Shown here: positions 51,201 to 62,700 of the stretch, one piece after another
Position numbering within the stretch: position 1 is the first letter of the stretch
Layout: every line of letters starts with the position of its first letter
DNA from: Phoebastria nigripes
Taxonomy: Eukaryota; Chordata; Aves; Procellariiformes; Diomedeidae
Assembly: GCA_035582835.1 (NCBI GenBank)
Contig: JAYKAV010000311.1
Span: 830,067 to 894,066 of the forward strand
Reading direction: 5' to 3'
DNA: 64,000 nucleotides
Program-made: the position numbers and the translations under genes
The notes under the pieces: generated by a model
Seen by the model: only the letters and a program-made list of their open reading frames with translations
Databases searched by the model: none
Told to the model about the DNA's origin: nothing

Positions 51201-52320
51201 TCTTAAACTCCAGAATGTTTTCCTTCAGGATGTTCCAGTATTAGAGCTGCAGCAATTCATGTATTCATAAATACATGATTTAGCTTAAAAAAAATTCAAA
51301 CTATAGGCAGATAGTCATCAGTCCATTAGCAAGGCTGATGTGTAAACATTTTCATCTATAAAATATGATTACATTAGGACAGTATCACCAACAGTAATGC
51401 TCTTGCAGCACCCTTTTTGGGGAAACCGCACACATCTCATTACATTCTTTAGTCTTGATTCATCCACTGGCTTATGTGTTTCAGCAGCATTCAACATAAC
51501 AGTTCTGGTCACAAACCAAGACCACTTTGTGCTAGGCACAATACAAATTTTGAACAAAGACAGTACCTACCCTTGAAAGGTTACATTCAAAGTGTTACTA
51601 CATATTTATAGTTAAATAAAGTTACAACTTCTGTCAAGAGTGGGAATTCATGGTAGAAGTGGTGTAACATCTGCATAATCCCTGGCATCATCTGCAAGAC
51701 CAGTCTAATTCCCTTGTTAAAGGCACTAACTGGGAAAGATACGGAAGCTTGACTGATGCTTTTCGCATTGTATGAAGTCTGATAAGCATGAATAGACATT
51801 AAAGTGATCTCTGATTCTATAAATCTGTCACAGTTCAGGTAAATTAAAATGGAAAAACTAATCTTATGCACTTTGCTGGCCTGTCTTATCCTTGTTGAAT
51901 AAATAAACCAGGAATCTTTCTTTAATTGCAAGTATTTTGGTGTTTGAGCTTAGGAAAGTAAAAAAAAAAAAAAAAAAAGTGCAATGGCTTTTATGAGAGG
52001 AGGAGACTGGTAATTTGTATTTTCTAATTACACCTGTTGACTATTGATCAAGACTAGCTGATTTTTAAGATCATGAGTAGTTCTTTTCAAAGCAATGCTG
52101 TGATATCTTGAAAAGTAGACTAGTGGAGTGGTCTCATATTTTGTCTTCATGTTTTTTCTGTCTTTGGCTGTGGAACGGTAGTTTTTGTAGCTGTTTCAGC
52201 ATTGTACTCAAGGGGGACAGGCAGACAATTGCTCTAACACATCAGCTGTGGATGGAAAAAGCTCTAAATTTGGGCTAACTTTGTGTTTCTTTTACTCTTT
52301 TTATATCCACCTTCCTCTAG
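48203..52320 (+). other. AHI1: AHI1 intron of 4.1 kb (last intron)
   Basis: The intron runs from gtaagc to ccttcctctag. It contains a short CA-rich stretch at about 48384-48409, an A19 run at 51960-51978 and single Ns. No transposon or RNA gene is recognised. A 114-codon minus-strand open frame at 51587-51931 has no recognisable domain. Confidence 0.75.
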
Positions 52321-52549
52321 AGGTGCAAAGAAAAAGAAGAAAAGGTTACAGAAGAACGAGATAGAAAATCAGCACAACTTAATGGGTCTCAATATTCCTG
52401 TATCATCAGTTACAGCTGATGGTGTTGAAAATGAACCTACAGCCCATGGGGTGGAATTGAAGAAGAAGAAAAAGGCAGTGAGAGGCTCAAACTTAAGCAC
52501 AAGTGGAAAGACAAATACTGCCTTTGAGCCTGAATGCTATGATGTTTAG
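52321..52549 (+). CDS. AHI1: AHI1 terminal coding exon: lysine-rich C-terminus and stop
   Basis: After ccttcctctag, one base completes the Gln codon and 75 more codons follow to TAG at 52547-52549. Two lysine clusters are present: GAKKKKKRLQKNEIENQ at the start and ELKKKKKAVRG about 45 residues later. The protein ends TAFEPECYDV. The basic clusters could serve as nuclear-localisation or acidic-surface-binding segments, but that is inference. As recalled, the mammalian AHI1 tail is also basic (RMRKNKQAGRK) but shorter, so this exon appears extended. The frame is fixed by the upstream exons, and the long open stretch without stops supports it. A second possible frame is used if the preceding exon is skipped (stop at 52417-52419). 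Confidence 0.82.
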
Positions 52550-53265
52550 TCATAATTTAATTCTAAATACTGGTGTGATAGTCGGTATACACATTGAAGG
52601 CTGCAACTACGATCTCACTTCTAGGATTAGCAAGAAACAAANAAGTTAAAATACTCAAATATGCAAAATGGCACCAGTTGTGACTTACCAATGGTGTAAA
52701 CCTGTTTTGGAAGACTTTTGCCCTGGGTTCCATGAAATCAACAGAACTTGAATGTTCAGCTCCTCACTGGCCTGGTAAAATCTGAAACCGACTTTCCTAT
52801 TTCATGAGAACCCCACTGACACATACAATGTTAACCAATTTAATATTTGATTACACCTTAACTTAGGCTAAACAGGCATTTCTGTAGACTGTAGATCAAT
52901 CCATTGGGAGCAGAGAATCAAGTCAAAACGTGTGATCTAGAGCAAAACAAGCCCAACCACTACAGACGTTATTAAGTTAGCATTTGAAAATGTGTTGTAA
53001 GTAAAATAGAGGAGTGTTCAGAATGGTAAAATTCCAAAGGAATGCTGACATTACAGTGTACCTGAAAACATAAGCTTTTTAAAAATATTTTCCTGACACC
53101 AAATATTCACTTGGACTGCATTTTGCAGCTCTGAAGCAAATTGTTGAGTAACTACCTATGCAACTACACTGTCTTCAGTGGGGCTACTCGTGCTTACCAA
53201 TGTAAATAAATGTTGCAAATTCCAAGCAGTTAATTTTTCAAATGAGCTTTTCTGCACATAATAAA
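52550..53265 (+). other. AHI1: AHI1 3' UTR (probable)
   Basis: This is AT-rich sequence after the stop codon, without another coding pattern. It contains one N (52642) and AATAAA hexamers at 53205-53210 and 53260-53265. The true cleavage site is inferred, and a further AATAAA in caataaataac near 53605 could give a longer UTR. Confidence 0.6.
53260..53265 (+). terminator. AHI1: Candidate AHI1 polyadenylation signal
   Basis: An AATAAA hexamer is followed within 30 bases by a GT-rich stretch (ggtgtattgcagttttgtc), the usual arrangement. Another AATAAA at 53205-53210 lacks an equally clear downstream GT-rich element. Confidence 0.5.
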
Positions 53266-56200
53266 GGTGTATTGCAGTTTTGTCAGAGTTCCTGCCTGCT
53301 TTGGCAGCAGTCTTGCCAAATATACTTTCTTTTGTCTGAATGAAATATTTCATATCCAACTGTGCTGTTTGTTTTACTTGGAGTCCTTATTCACTTGTAA
53401 GTGTCATTAATCTATTTTTTTACTTGAGTATTATGTTGTGAACTTTTACTAGTGACTTCACTAATTATCTATAGTGCTAAATAATTTATGTCTTATATTA
53501 AAGGAAACACTTTCTATCAGTTAGTGTTGGTATTTTTTCTAGCTGATGATGTCCAGTTTATTTTTACTCTGCTAGGAAATTCTTCCTCCTCCCCCTCTGA
53601 AGCAATAAATAACATAAAATTAGAAAGCCCTTATTTAGTAGACAGGGCACTTGATTCCATTAAAAAAAGAAGTGAGAATAACAATGTTGGGCACTGATGT
53701 GTGAAATGCACCCAGATGCAGAGGACTAGTTGCTATATATTGTAATATCTTCCCTGCACATGTTTTAAAGCCAGAAAAATCTGTAAACTTGTTTCTTTTG
53801 AGTAAAGCATGGCAACAAATACTCTTTTTTGGCCACAGTGGTAGTTGTTCTTTGCTAACAGTCCTAGTTTTGCTTTGCCTAGAGCATCTGTATGGAGTTC
53901 TCCCCTAAATGGGACTTGCGTATATGTACTGGAGACTTATTAATGTCTCTTTCCCCAGTCAGAGGTGGTGTGAAATTATCTTAGTCCTGGGACAGCCTGA
54001 TTCTAGTGAGGCTCCTAGCCTCTTATCTCTCTGCTTTTGCAACATATTCCAACTCATCATTCTGTGTGACGTGGGATTTAAAGATTTTATAAAAGAGAAA
54101 AATCTCAACATCTTAGGTTTCTTAAAATGTCCTGGATCACATTTAAAATAAGGGCAGAGCATGACATCAGGCTCCACGTCAGGGAGAGCTGAACAGTAGC
54201 CAAGATCTGGAAGCTCATTGGAAAGCATTGTAAAATGTTAATTTGGCATTGTGGACACTGAAGACAGAAATAACACTTCAGATAAACACCACAGAGAGAT
54301 GGTAGTTCTAATCAAAGGCACAGCACCTCCTTTCATGCTTGCGAACTAGGGCTCCAATTATGTTCACTGCTCTGAAGCTGAATAAAGCCGCTTTGCCACA
54401 CTTTCCAAATTGAGAGGAGAGGCAGCAGTAGTGTCTTCCAAGGCACAGTTCCAAATAACAATTAAGTAGAAGGAATCAGATAAGGGCCAAACATGAAAAT
54501 GCAGGGAGTTGAAAATAAACTTTTCATAATGTTTTCTTGTAATTGCAATAGATTTTGTTTTGAGTTTATAATTTTTTTCCTCCCTACCACATGGTTGGTT
54601 AGAGACTTCTGTTGCTTTATACCATGTCACTGTGGTACTAGTTTTTTCTGCATTCATTTAACAGAAAATGAACAAAAAGATCTGAAATTAAAAAAAAAAT
54701 GTCTAAGTGATCCTTCAGTATTAAAATTAGAACCTTCAGACTAAAATCTCTTTAACAAATTATTAACATGGCATAATGACAAAGACAGTTTTTACCTTTT
54801 GTTCAGAAATACGGCAGACAAATTCATTTTAAGAAAAACTGCTTTTCTCTTCAGTGCTAGTAGATTCTTTATTCTTCAGACATTGCTGTTGGGATTTTAA
54901 GCTTACAAGAAAGGATAAAACTTTTAAACAGTTTGGATTAGGGTAATGGTTTAAAAAAAAAGTTTTTAAATTAAACTTTATATAATGCTTCTTGTTTCTG
55001 TGTTAATGCAACCTACATATTTTTTAAAATCACTTTAAAATGAACATTGTGTACATTTGCTGAAAATTGTCCAAGTATTTAAAGGACTTAACTTTCTGTG
55101 GAAGAACAGAATTCCAGAAGGATTCTGACTGCCTGCTGAAAATTTTCCTTCTTTTTTTTAGTTTAAGAATTACATTAAGTATCCTAAAACATGAGTGCCC
55201 TGCAAAATTGCTCCCTGAGGCATGAATTAAAATACAAGAGTTATAAAAGTCTGTTTGAAGAGTTTTTAGAGGGTGATACAAGTTCATTGCTGGAACAAAG
55301 CAGATAAAACCTTGTTTAAAAAAGGGTAAATATTAGATATTTATAACTGCCTGGCGATAACAGCATAGTAGGTCTTTCATTGTTCTGGTGTTTCTAGGTT
55401 TTGTGTGTGTGGTTACAACGTACAGTTCCTATTACAATTTTATGATATGGCAGAGACATCGAGAACAATGCATAAATCGACAAAACAGAGAAGAATGGAT
55501 GGCACATTTTTCCTGTGTTTCCCAATAGCCATCAGATTGCATTTAGTTTTTTCCTTAAAATAATTTGAGGAACAGACATCATAAAACACAATAAGTGTAT
55601 TTGTAGCATCACTTAATTCGGAAGGCAGTAGGGGATGGATCGCAGTCAAACAAGGGCTAATGAGAACACAGAGGAACATGACAACTGAAAGTCTCTGTTG
55701 ACTAGTGAACTAAATCTGCCGGCTGGACCCAATTGTCTGATGGAGAATTGAATGTCAGGATCATTTAGGGTTAACAATGGCCCATTACAAGCAAAAGCAG
55801 ACAGCTATGAAAAATAGCCGGCATGGTAGCCATTCTGCAGAGACCGTGGATACAAACTTGATAATGAGGCACTTCATTCACTACATCCTTCTGCTCTAAT
55901 TACTAAGGTGAATAGGAAATACTTCATTTAAGGCGGGAACAGACTAAAGCAAAAACACTTGTTTGGTAAACAGAAACGAGTGGTGAGGTTTTTTAATGAT
56001 CCTTTTCTAGCACATATGAAATTAGTATGTATGCAGTGCAACCTATTTTATGGATGTTGAAACTGGGAGGGGATAGAAGTATTTTCTGAATAGTGGAGGG
56101 AGGCTAGAAAGATTCATGTACAGGTTTGTACTGTGGGGTTTTTCCCTCAGCATTCTGTCCAAGGACTATCCAGAATGTTTTGGACAAATTAATTTATGGA

Positions 56201-59200
56201 TGTACACCTGCACTTGTAAAAACATATTGTGTTAGTTCAAGGAGTTTTATTGCTAGGATTATAAAATATGTGCATTAGGAACAAAGCTGCTGCACGTAAG
56301 GAATAGAAACGAGAGGAGGTCTGAGAGAGGGAAATAAGCAACTTGAGTAGAAAACTGCTGTCCGGGGGAGACTTGCAAGAATGTGGCAATTAGAAATTGG
56401 AACTTAAGAAGAAGGAACAGAAGATAATGAGAAGGCGTGCTATAGCAGAGCTTTGGTGGCTTCAGTCATGTTTTTTAGACTTTAGAAATTAAGATATTTA
56501 ACCACTTCACTTTTTAATACATTTAAGTTTTGTGCCATTTACAGGAGCTTTTTGGATGAACTCTTAGAACCCATGAGGAATATTCTCCTGTGTCTCTCCA
56601 GTAACTTGTAACTCGGTACTGTCCTAACTCTGAGCTACAGCCCGGAAAGGTCCAAATCATCTATGGCTTGCAGTGCTGTTGGGATAGATGAAGCTTTGGT
56701 TCCCTAATTTCTGGCACAGGTCTTCAGAGGGCACCTTTATAGTTGTCGTCTGTTGCAATACGCACCTCTGCCTTGATTCAGTCTGCTCCAGCCTCTTCAT
56801 CCGGCGCAAAACAGCTAGAGCAGAGATGAGAATTTCACACCAAGCATCGAGCTTGCAGTTTTGAACATTAAATATCATATGATCCTTTTCTTACGCGTAG
56901 ATGTGTTCTACTCACAGTGGTTTTGGCAAGAGTTTTGTCCTTTGTTCAGTCTGTTGTATGCCAGTTGCTTGCTGCCTTCCCCTCCAGAAGGGTCTGTTTT
57001 CCAGCAGTGGCATGTATTTGTAGAGACACAGTCCTGCAAGCTGCTCGGGGTAGATGGACCCCTATACTCAAAGCTCCAGCAAAGTCAGCAAGGATTAGGC
57101 TTTCAGCAGCAACATCATGGCTGTAGTTTATATGTTGGTGTACACTAACTTTAAAGACTGAAAAAATATTTTCTAGCTTGCACTCATAAATGAAAATGAT
57201 AGCTCTGCGTTTCATCTAAAACTCCAGCCACCTGCTTTTTTGTGAGGACTTTGTCAGGCCAAATGAATTTGCACTATGTTNGGCTGTGGCAAGCAAGTTT
57301 ACAAGTCCTGTCTAATGCGCAAATGCAAATACTTGGCAGAAACTGCAGATGCCACTTTTAGCGGAAAAATGTTTCCACACCGGTAAAGCAATATCAGTAA
57401 AATCTATGCTCTGAGCAGACATCGAATTTTTGTTGCACTTATATCGCCTGCACAGGCAGGGAGTATAATAAACTAGTGTGTAGCAGCTGTAAATTTTCTG
57501 AGGATTTATCTAACCACAAATACATCGAAATGGGGAAATAGGGCTATATTAAACTGTGCAAGATGCTGCTGGAACTCAGCCATTTCTGCAACATCCTGTA
57601 ATTAATTTATTATGACAGGTCTGGCAAACTGAAACACCCAATACACTTGCAACAGACTGTTATGATATAGCTGTTTGAAAACTCTGTAGTCACATAAAAT
57701 GCAGGTATAGCTGGAACGGGAAAAAAAAAAGAAAAAAGAAAAAGACAGAGAGCCCAATATTACCATTATTTCTCTGAATCTAAAAATTCTTCCCAGACTC
57801 ACATTCACCAACATCATGGAGTGTCCATGGCAAAGTCAGTGCAGGCAGAAGTACTAGCTGGAAAGGAAATTGTTGCAGAATATATTGGCTTAGATCCTAC
57901 ACTTCTGGGAGTCAGAAGGAGAGCTAATGAAGTTCTGTGGACATGTTCAACTGAGGAACCTCTTTTCACACATTTTGTGAGTCAGTGCAGGCCCTAGCCA
58001 TGTGTTTTGGTGATGAAATTAGTTAAGTGGAGCTGAGACACTCGGTGCTGCTTTAGCTTTCTTCTTGATCAGTCCATATTTTTGTTTCTCTGCCCATGTT
58101 AAAGACACTTGGATTTGTTTAATAATAGTGAGAGAGTTCCAATGAAAGTGTCTGTGAGTTGAAAAGAGAATTAGTACAAAATTCTCACAAATCAATTATG
58201 TCTCTTACTGCTTAGTTCTTACAAAGGTGACTAGAGTAGGTCCTCCCTGCATTCAACTGCTTATCCTAAATTCATTGCCTCGGCTCTCAGTTAAAATGAA
58301 GAAATACTGAATTTCATCTCTTTCTGGGGATACCTTCAGTCTTGAATACCCTGCTATTAATCCACAGCTAAATATAGCCAATTCAGCACTGCACAACTGT
58401 ATAATTTGAAGAAAAATCCTCTTTCTCCCAAATTTTGATAAGTAGAATAGGTTGTTTTGCTTCCTTGCTTGCACTGCATGTTTTAATGTGCACAAGTTAA
58501 GCCTTTGCGTATCCATTGCTGCAGGCGAGCAGTGCAGAGTAAATGCACGTAGTTATCATCACCAGTGTTACTCACTGGACAGTGGTTTTTTATTATGAAC
58601 TGCAATTGTTCCCTTTGTTCCACTTCGACATTTTTATTTTGCCATTGCATCATCAGCCTTTTTTTTTTTCAGTGTATGTCATCAGGATTTTGACACCTTT
58701 GTATGGACACTGTATAAAGCAACTTAATTTTATGTTCTGCATTAATTTTAGTGCTTAATTGGAATATACAGTCATGGGTGTAGTAGTGACATCAGCCCCA
58801 GGCTCATTAAAATAAATGCCCTCTAAAGCCAAGCTCTAGCAGCCTGCATAAGCCTATAATAAACTTATACAGGGGTGGTTAATCCCCACTGTGATTTGGT
58901 ATAATGTCATAATGAGAAAGTGACATCAGGGAAAGGGCAGAAGGGGCAGTAAATGCGCTCTGCAGTGTGGCTGAGGGCTCCTGCTTAACCAACAGCATGA
59001 TCGGAGCTGGTCAGGTCCGGGTTACAACTGGGGGCGACTAGAAATGGCTTTTCTGTTAACTGAGGCAGAATGCTACAGCGCAATAAATATCTCGGGGCAG
59101 CTTTCCTGGGTGATGCAGCATGGACATGTGCAGGCAGATAGAAGGTGTGGAGCAACACATGGCCCTCCGCTGGCTTGCTGCCTAACGAAGGGTACGGCCT

Positions 59201-61860
59201 CGCAGGTCCTATTCACCAAAGGAAACATCCTGGTGTCCTTGATTTAGACCCCAAAGCTCCTAATTTGTTGCCTGCATCCAAAGGTTTGGATGAGAACCAG
59301 GTGGGCTGCCCCAGGGGCAGGTCAGTAGGCAGCAGGGCACGCTCACTCCTCGGAGGGGGGACACCCAGGCCATGCTCCCCGAGGGGGGACTGCAAGTTGG
59401 TGCTGGGCAGGGCCAGGGCTCGGGCTTCCTGCTCCCCAGGGACGGGCTCCAGTCACCGAGCTGGCACAGGGAAGGAGGGTGGAAGCTCTAGACGGCGCTT
59501 TTTGCCACATGCTTGGGTGAAGCGGTAGCTACAGCTGCTTTTTTCTTGCTGTTCTTTCAGCCAGGGTTAGGTTTTCTCTCTGAAAGCGGAAAAAGCCCTC
59601 GATGGCAGCTCTTCGAGTTCAGCACCTCTGGCATTTTGCCCTTTGTACTCTTTGGCAACAAAATAGTGTAGGTTTTCGGACACATGGCTCTTGCTGAGCA
59701 TCACTTGAGGCAGTGTTTTTGACATCAGGTTCGTAGGCCAAGGGGTGCAGACTTGGCTGCCTCCAGTTAGGTCCCTGAGTAGCCTGAATTCATATTGAGA
59801 AAAGATGTCTGGTAATTCCCAGGTTCTGGTTGTTGGTCAGGTTCTGTGTGGAAGGACAGAGGCCCGTGTAGACATGGTCTAGGGTACAATTTCCTGATGG
59901 GTTTGTGCTATCATCTAGCAACAGCTTGATTCAGTTTGCTTCATCAGGAGAGCTAACTTTTTTGACAATGCTCAGCATTCGCTGGTATTTTCTCATGCCA
60001 GTGAAACAGGAGGCAAGAGAGGATTAGTAATGCTGACGGTCAGGTCATGCCACTACCAACGAAGATTTCTCCTGGGCCATGAAAAACTGGGAGGTTTGGG
60101 GGAGAAAGCTGTAAGACTCAAATTCCTTTCAGCCTAGGTGATAAGTGCACTTAGACTGGGCCTGCCACTGAAGACAATAAACCTGATGTTTAGCTCAGGT
60201 TGCTTATTCTAGGAACGAGTTTTGCATGGAGAGGAAAGAGTGACTAGTTCAGCACATCGGGGTTGACACACTGGTCAAACACTGTCAAAGTTCGGTCTTT
60301 TTGTAGGCTGAGGTTGCTTTACTGAGTCATTTGAGCTCCGCCAGTTTCCCACGCTAAAAGCAGCGCTGTAACATCTGTGAATGTTTTGGGGTATCTTTTT
60401 TTTTTCTGGTTTTGTTCCTTTTTTGAATATGTGGTAATACATATTGGAAACTTATCTCTGTATCATTGAAGAAACCTGTTCCTAATTCGTTTGAACTGTT
60501 GGTATCTTTTTCTGGAACACGGATGCCTTTTCCTAGAGCTAGAAGCAGCTAAGTTTAGATACCTGCTTTCTTAGGACCTGACAGTGGACTGACACAGCTT
60601 CCAAATCTGAAGACACATATATTTGTGCCTGAAACTGTAGCTGAACAGTGGTTAACCTCACTTGCAGAGTTCCTTTATGACTTGGAGTTTCTTGGCGTGA
60701 GTACGTCTTGCAGGGTCAGTTGAATCCTGCAAGCTGAGTAAGAGTTTAGCGAGAAAGAAAAAGAAACAAAGAGAATTTGCTTGTCATTTGAACCTGTGCA
60801 AAACCAGTGGAGAAATGCTTGAGCCGCACACGGGTAGTCTCTTCGCTGCACGGTGCAGCAGCGTGGAAAACAGGCCCTGCTATACGCGGATTTGTAAGCA
60901 GTGGCAAATGTCACACGAGATTAAGGGCTCCTGGAAGGACATGCAATTTGTGGTGCTGCTCCCATTCTCCCTCCCAGCCGCCCTCAGTTCCCCGCTGGCC
61001 TCCCACCTCCTCTGTAAAACTCCAGCTGAAACGGAGAAATGGGATGGGTGGCAGCGTGCCAGGTGCCCAGGCATCAAACACCGCTTATCTCTCTGACGGA
61101 CACCCTGCCATCCATCCCCGGGGTGACTCACTTCTTCATGCACTCATGCCTCGTGTAACTCAAAGAACTTATTCACTCCTGGACAAATTTGTGCAAATAT
61201 TGATATAGCTGCCTTGTTTTGTACCGGCCTTTTTGAAGGTTGGCTTTTTTGTTTAGGTTGGTTGGCTAAGTTAGTTGCCACTATCATTATAACTTTCTTT
61301 GACTAGAAGGTGTGAGTGGAACTGTTTTTTGCTGCTTCTGTCCTAAGGTGCTGAAGTGTCTGATATAGGATGAAAAGCATTTGGAAATGCTTTGGAAAGT
61401 TAAATTTAAAGCTGTGACCTGGAATCTTAGTGCTGTCTGAAAACCAAGAAAACGATTCCTCAAAAGATGTTGAAATGATTATTTGTTTCCATTTTGTTGG
61501 GTTTAGTTTACATCTGGTTTTGTGACTTTTAACTGAAAGCAGATTAATTAACTTTAAGCTGAAACTGTTGTCTAAATACTCAATGACGTAATTCATTAGC
61601 CTAAGTTATGCTTTATCAGTATTTAATAAAAAATACCAGCAGTGATTTTATAATAATTTTGAAAAAAATAGTAATTGCATTGTCACAGAAAACTTCGACA
61701 GTGTTGACCATTTTTCCCAGAGAACTTCTGTGCTTATTTAAAGACCATTTTTTAGGAAAAAACTTTGTTTGAAAAACACTGATGTTGAATACTCAAATTA
61801 ATTTGCTTCTTTGGCAGTATAACTGGTCTAAGTGAATAAGACTGCATATTAAGTGTGACA
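53266..61860. other. Non-coding sequence downstream of AHI1
   Basis: No exons, RNA genes or clear transposons are recognised. Open frames are short or overlap on several strands. The longest, 59145-59528 (plus) and 60807-61208 (plus), lie in GC-richer patches and have no recognisable domains. In other amniotes this interval separates AHI1 from the 3' end of MYB, and no MYB exon is seen here. Motif clusters that could mark regulatory elements lie at about 54280-54483, 57323-57330, 58786-58929 and 61084-61130. Confidence 0.65.
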
Positions 61861-61864
61861 AATT

Positions 61865-62700
61865 TTTATTTTGGTAAGATTTTTGATACTGTCTCATATG
61901 ACATTTTTTATAAACAAAGGGGGGAAATATGGTCTAGATGAAACTATCATGAGGAGTTGATGCATAACTAATTAAAAAAGAAAAGCTGCATTCAGGAAAG
62001 AGTTACCCAAGTTTAGTTATCATACCAGGGAGATATTGCAAGTGAGGTCCCTGAGGTCAGTTCTCTGTCACTTCGATTCACATTTCCGTTAATGAGCTGG
62101 ACGATGTAGTAGTATTTATAAAACTTGTGCGTGACACCAGGAGTTTGCAGGCTCTTTGCAGGACATGATCAGAATTAAAAGTGATTTTGAAAAATGGAAT
62201 TAATGGTTCAAATCAGTAAAATAGCAGCCAGTAAGATTTGTGCAAAGTAGAAGAAGAAGGAACCAAAGGCAAAAACATAAAATGCCTTTTCAGTTTTATC
62301 GCAGAAAAATGTCAAAGGCGATAGGTTCAAATGCAAACTAAATGAATCAACGACACACGATGTCTGTTTGAAAAAAAAGTCATCTTAGTGTTGATACTAG
62401 CAGGGATGAAATGTGTAAGATCAGAAGGTGATTACTTCTTTCCAAGTTATGCTGGTGAAGCTTCAGCAGGAATACTTTGCTTTAGTTTTGGGCACCGTGT
62501 ACTGAAACCTGTAGACAAACTGAAGAGGGTCCAGGGAACAGCGGTGGGGGTGACAAGAGGTTTAGAAACCGATGAGGGATGTGCAAGGAATTGGATTTGT
62601 TAGTGGAGAAAGGAGATAAGGAATGGGAGACATGATAGCAGTGCTTAACGGTGTATAGGTTTTTACGGAAAGCAAGAGGTTAGGCAGCCCTATTTGGTAT
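61865..62700 (+). mobile_element. Ancient CR1/L3-like LINE relic (reverse transcriptase region)
   Basis: A decayed CR1/L3-type reverse transcriptase can be followed through most of its length in the sense direction. It shows KIFDTVSYD near 61880, KYGLDET near 61933, a region equivalent to the GVPQGS box near 62041-62065, a FINDLDD-like stretch near 62083-62106, and the FADDTK-equivalent (cgtgacaccaggagtt) near 62130. The KLKRVQGTA segment is near 62519 and an RHDS-like end near 62630. Stops and frameshifts are many and the catalytic acidic pair is not intact. Its divergence is far greater than that of the CR1 at 43640-44999, so it is an old insertion. Confidence 0.75.

Larger units (their letters stand above)
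1..53265 (+). other. AHI1: AHI1 gene (jouberin), 3' portion of the transcription unit
   Basis: Seven exons on the + strand join through GT-AG junctions (donors gtaagt, gtaagg, gtaagt, gtaagt, gtaata, gtaagc) into one open frame of 271 codons ending in TAG. The fourth exon encodes an SH3 domain whose sequence ([20 protein letters not shown]) closely matches, as I recall it, the jouberin SH3. The flanking exon pattern, with Ser/Pro-rich exons before the SH3 and three tail exons after it, also fits. Known for the family: AHI1 is a scaffold with an N-terminal coiled coil, WD40 repeats and a C-terminal SH3. It acts at the ciliary transition zone and basal body, binds partners such as NPHP1, and is mutated in Joubert syndrome. 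Only the part after the WD40 repeats is present, so the promoter, start codon and most of the protein lie left of the window. The identity is firm, but the tail after the SH3 is diverged. Confidence 0.93.

Noticed and set aside
51587..51931. 114-codon minus-strand open frame in the last AHI1 intron
   Set aside because: No domain recognised, AT-rich composition and no supporting signals.
53488..53697. 69-codon open frame beyond the AHI1 stop, considered as an extra terminal exon
   Set aside because: No good acceptor in phase, and the AHI1 frame already terminates at 52549. An AATAAA falls inside this frame.
59145..59528. 127-codon open frame
   Set aside because: Its Arg/Gly/Ser/Pro composition follows the local GC-richness. 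It has no recognisable domain, and I see no splice or promoter support.
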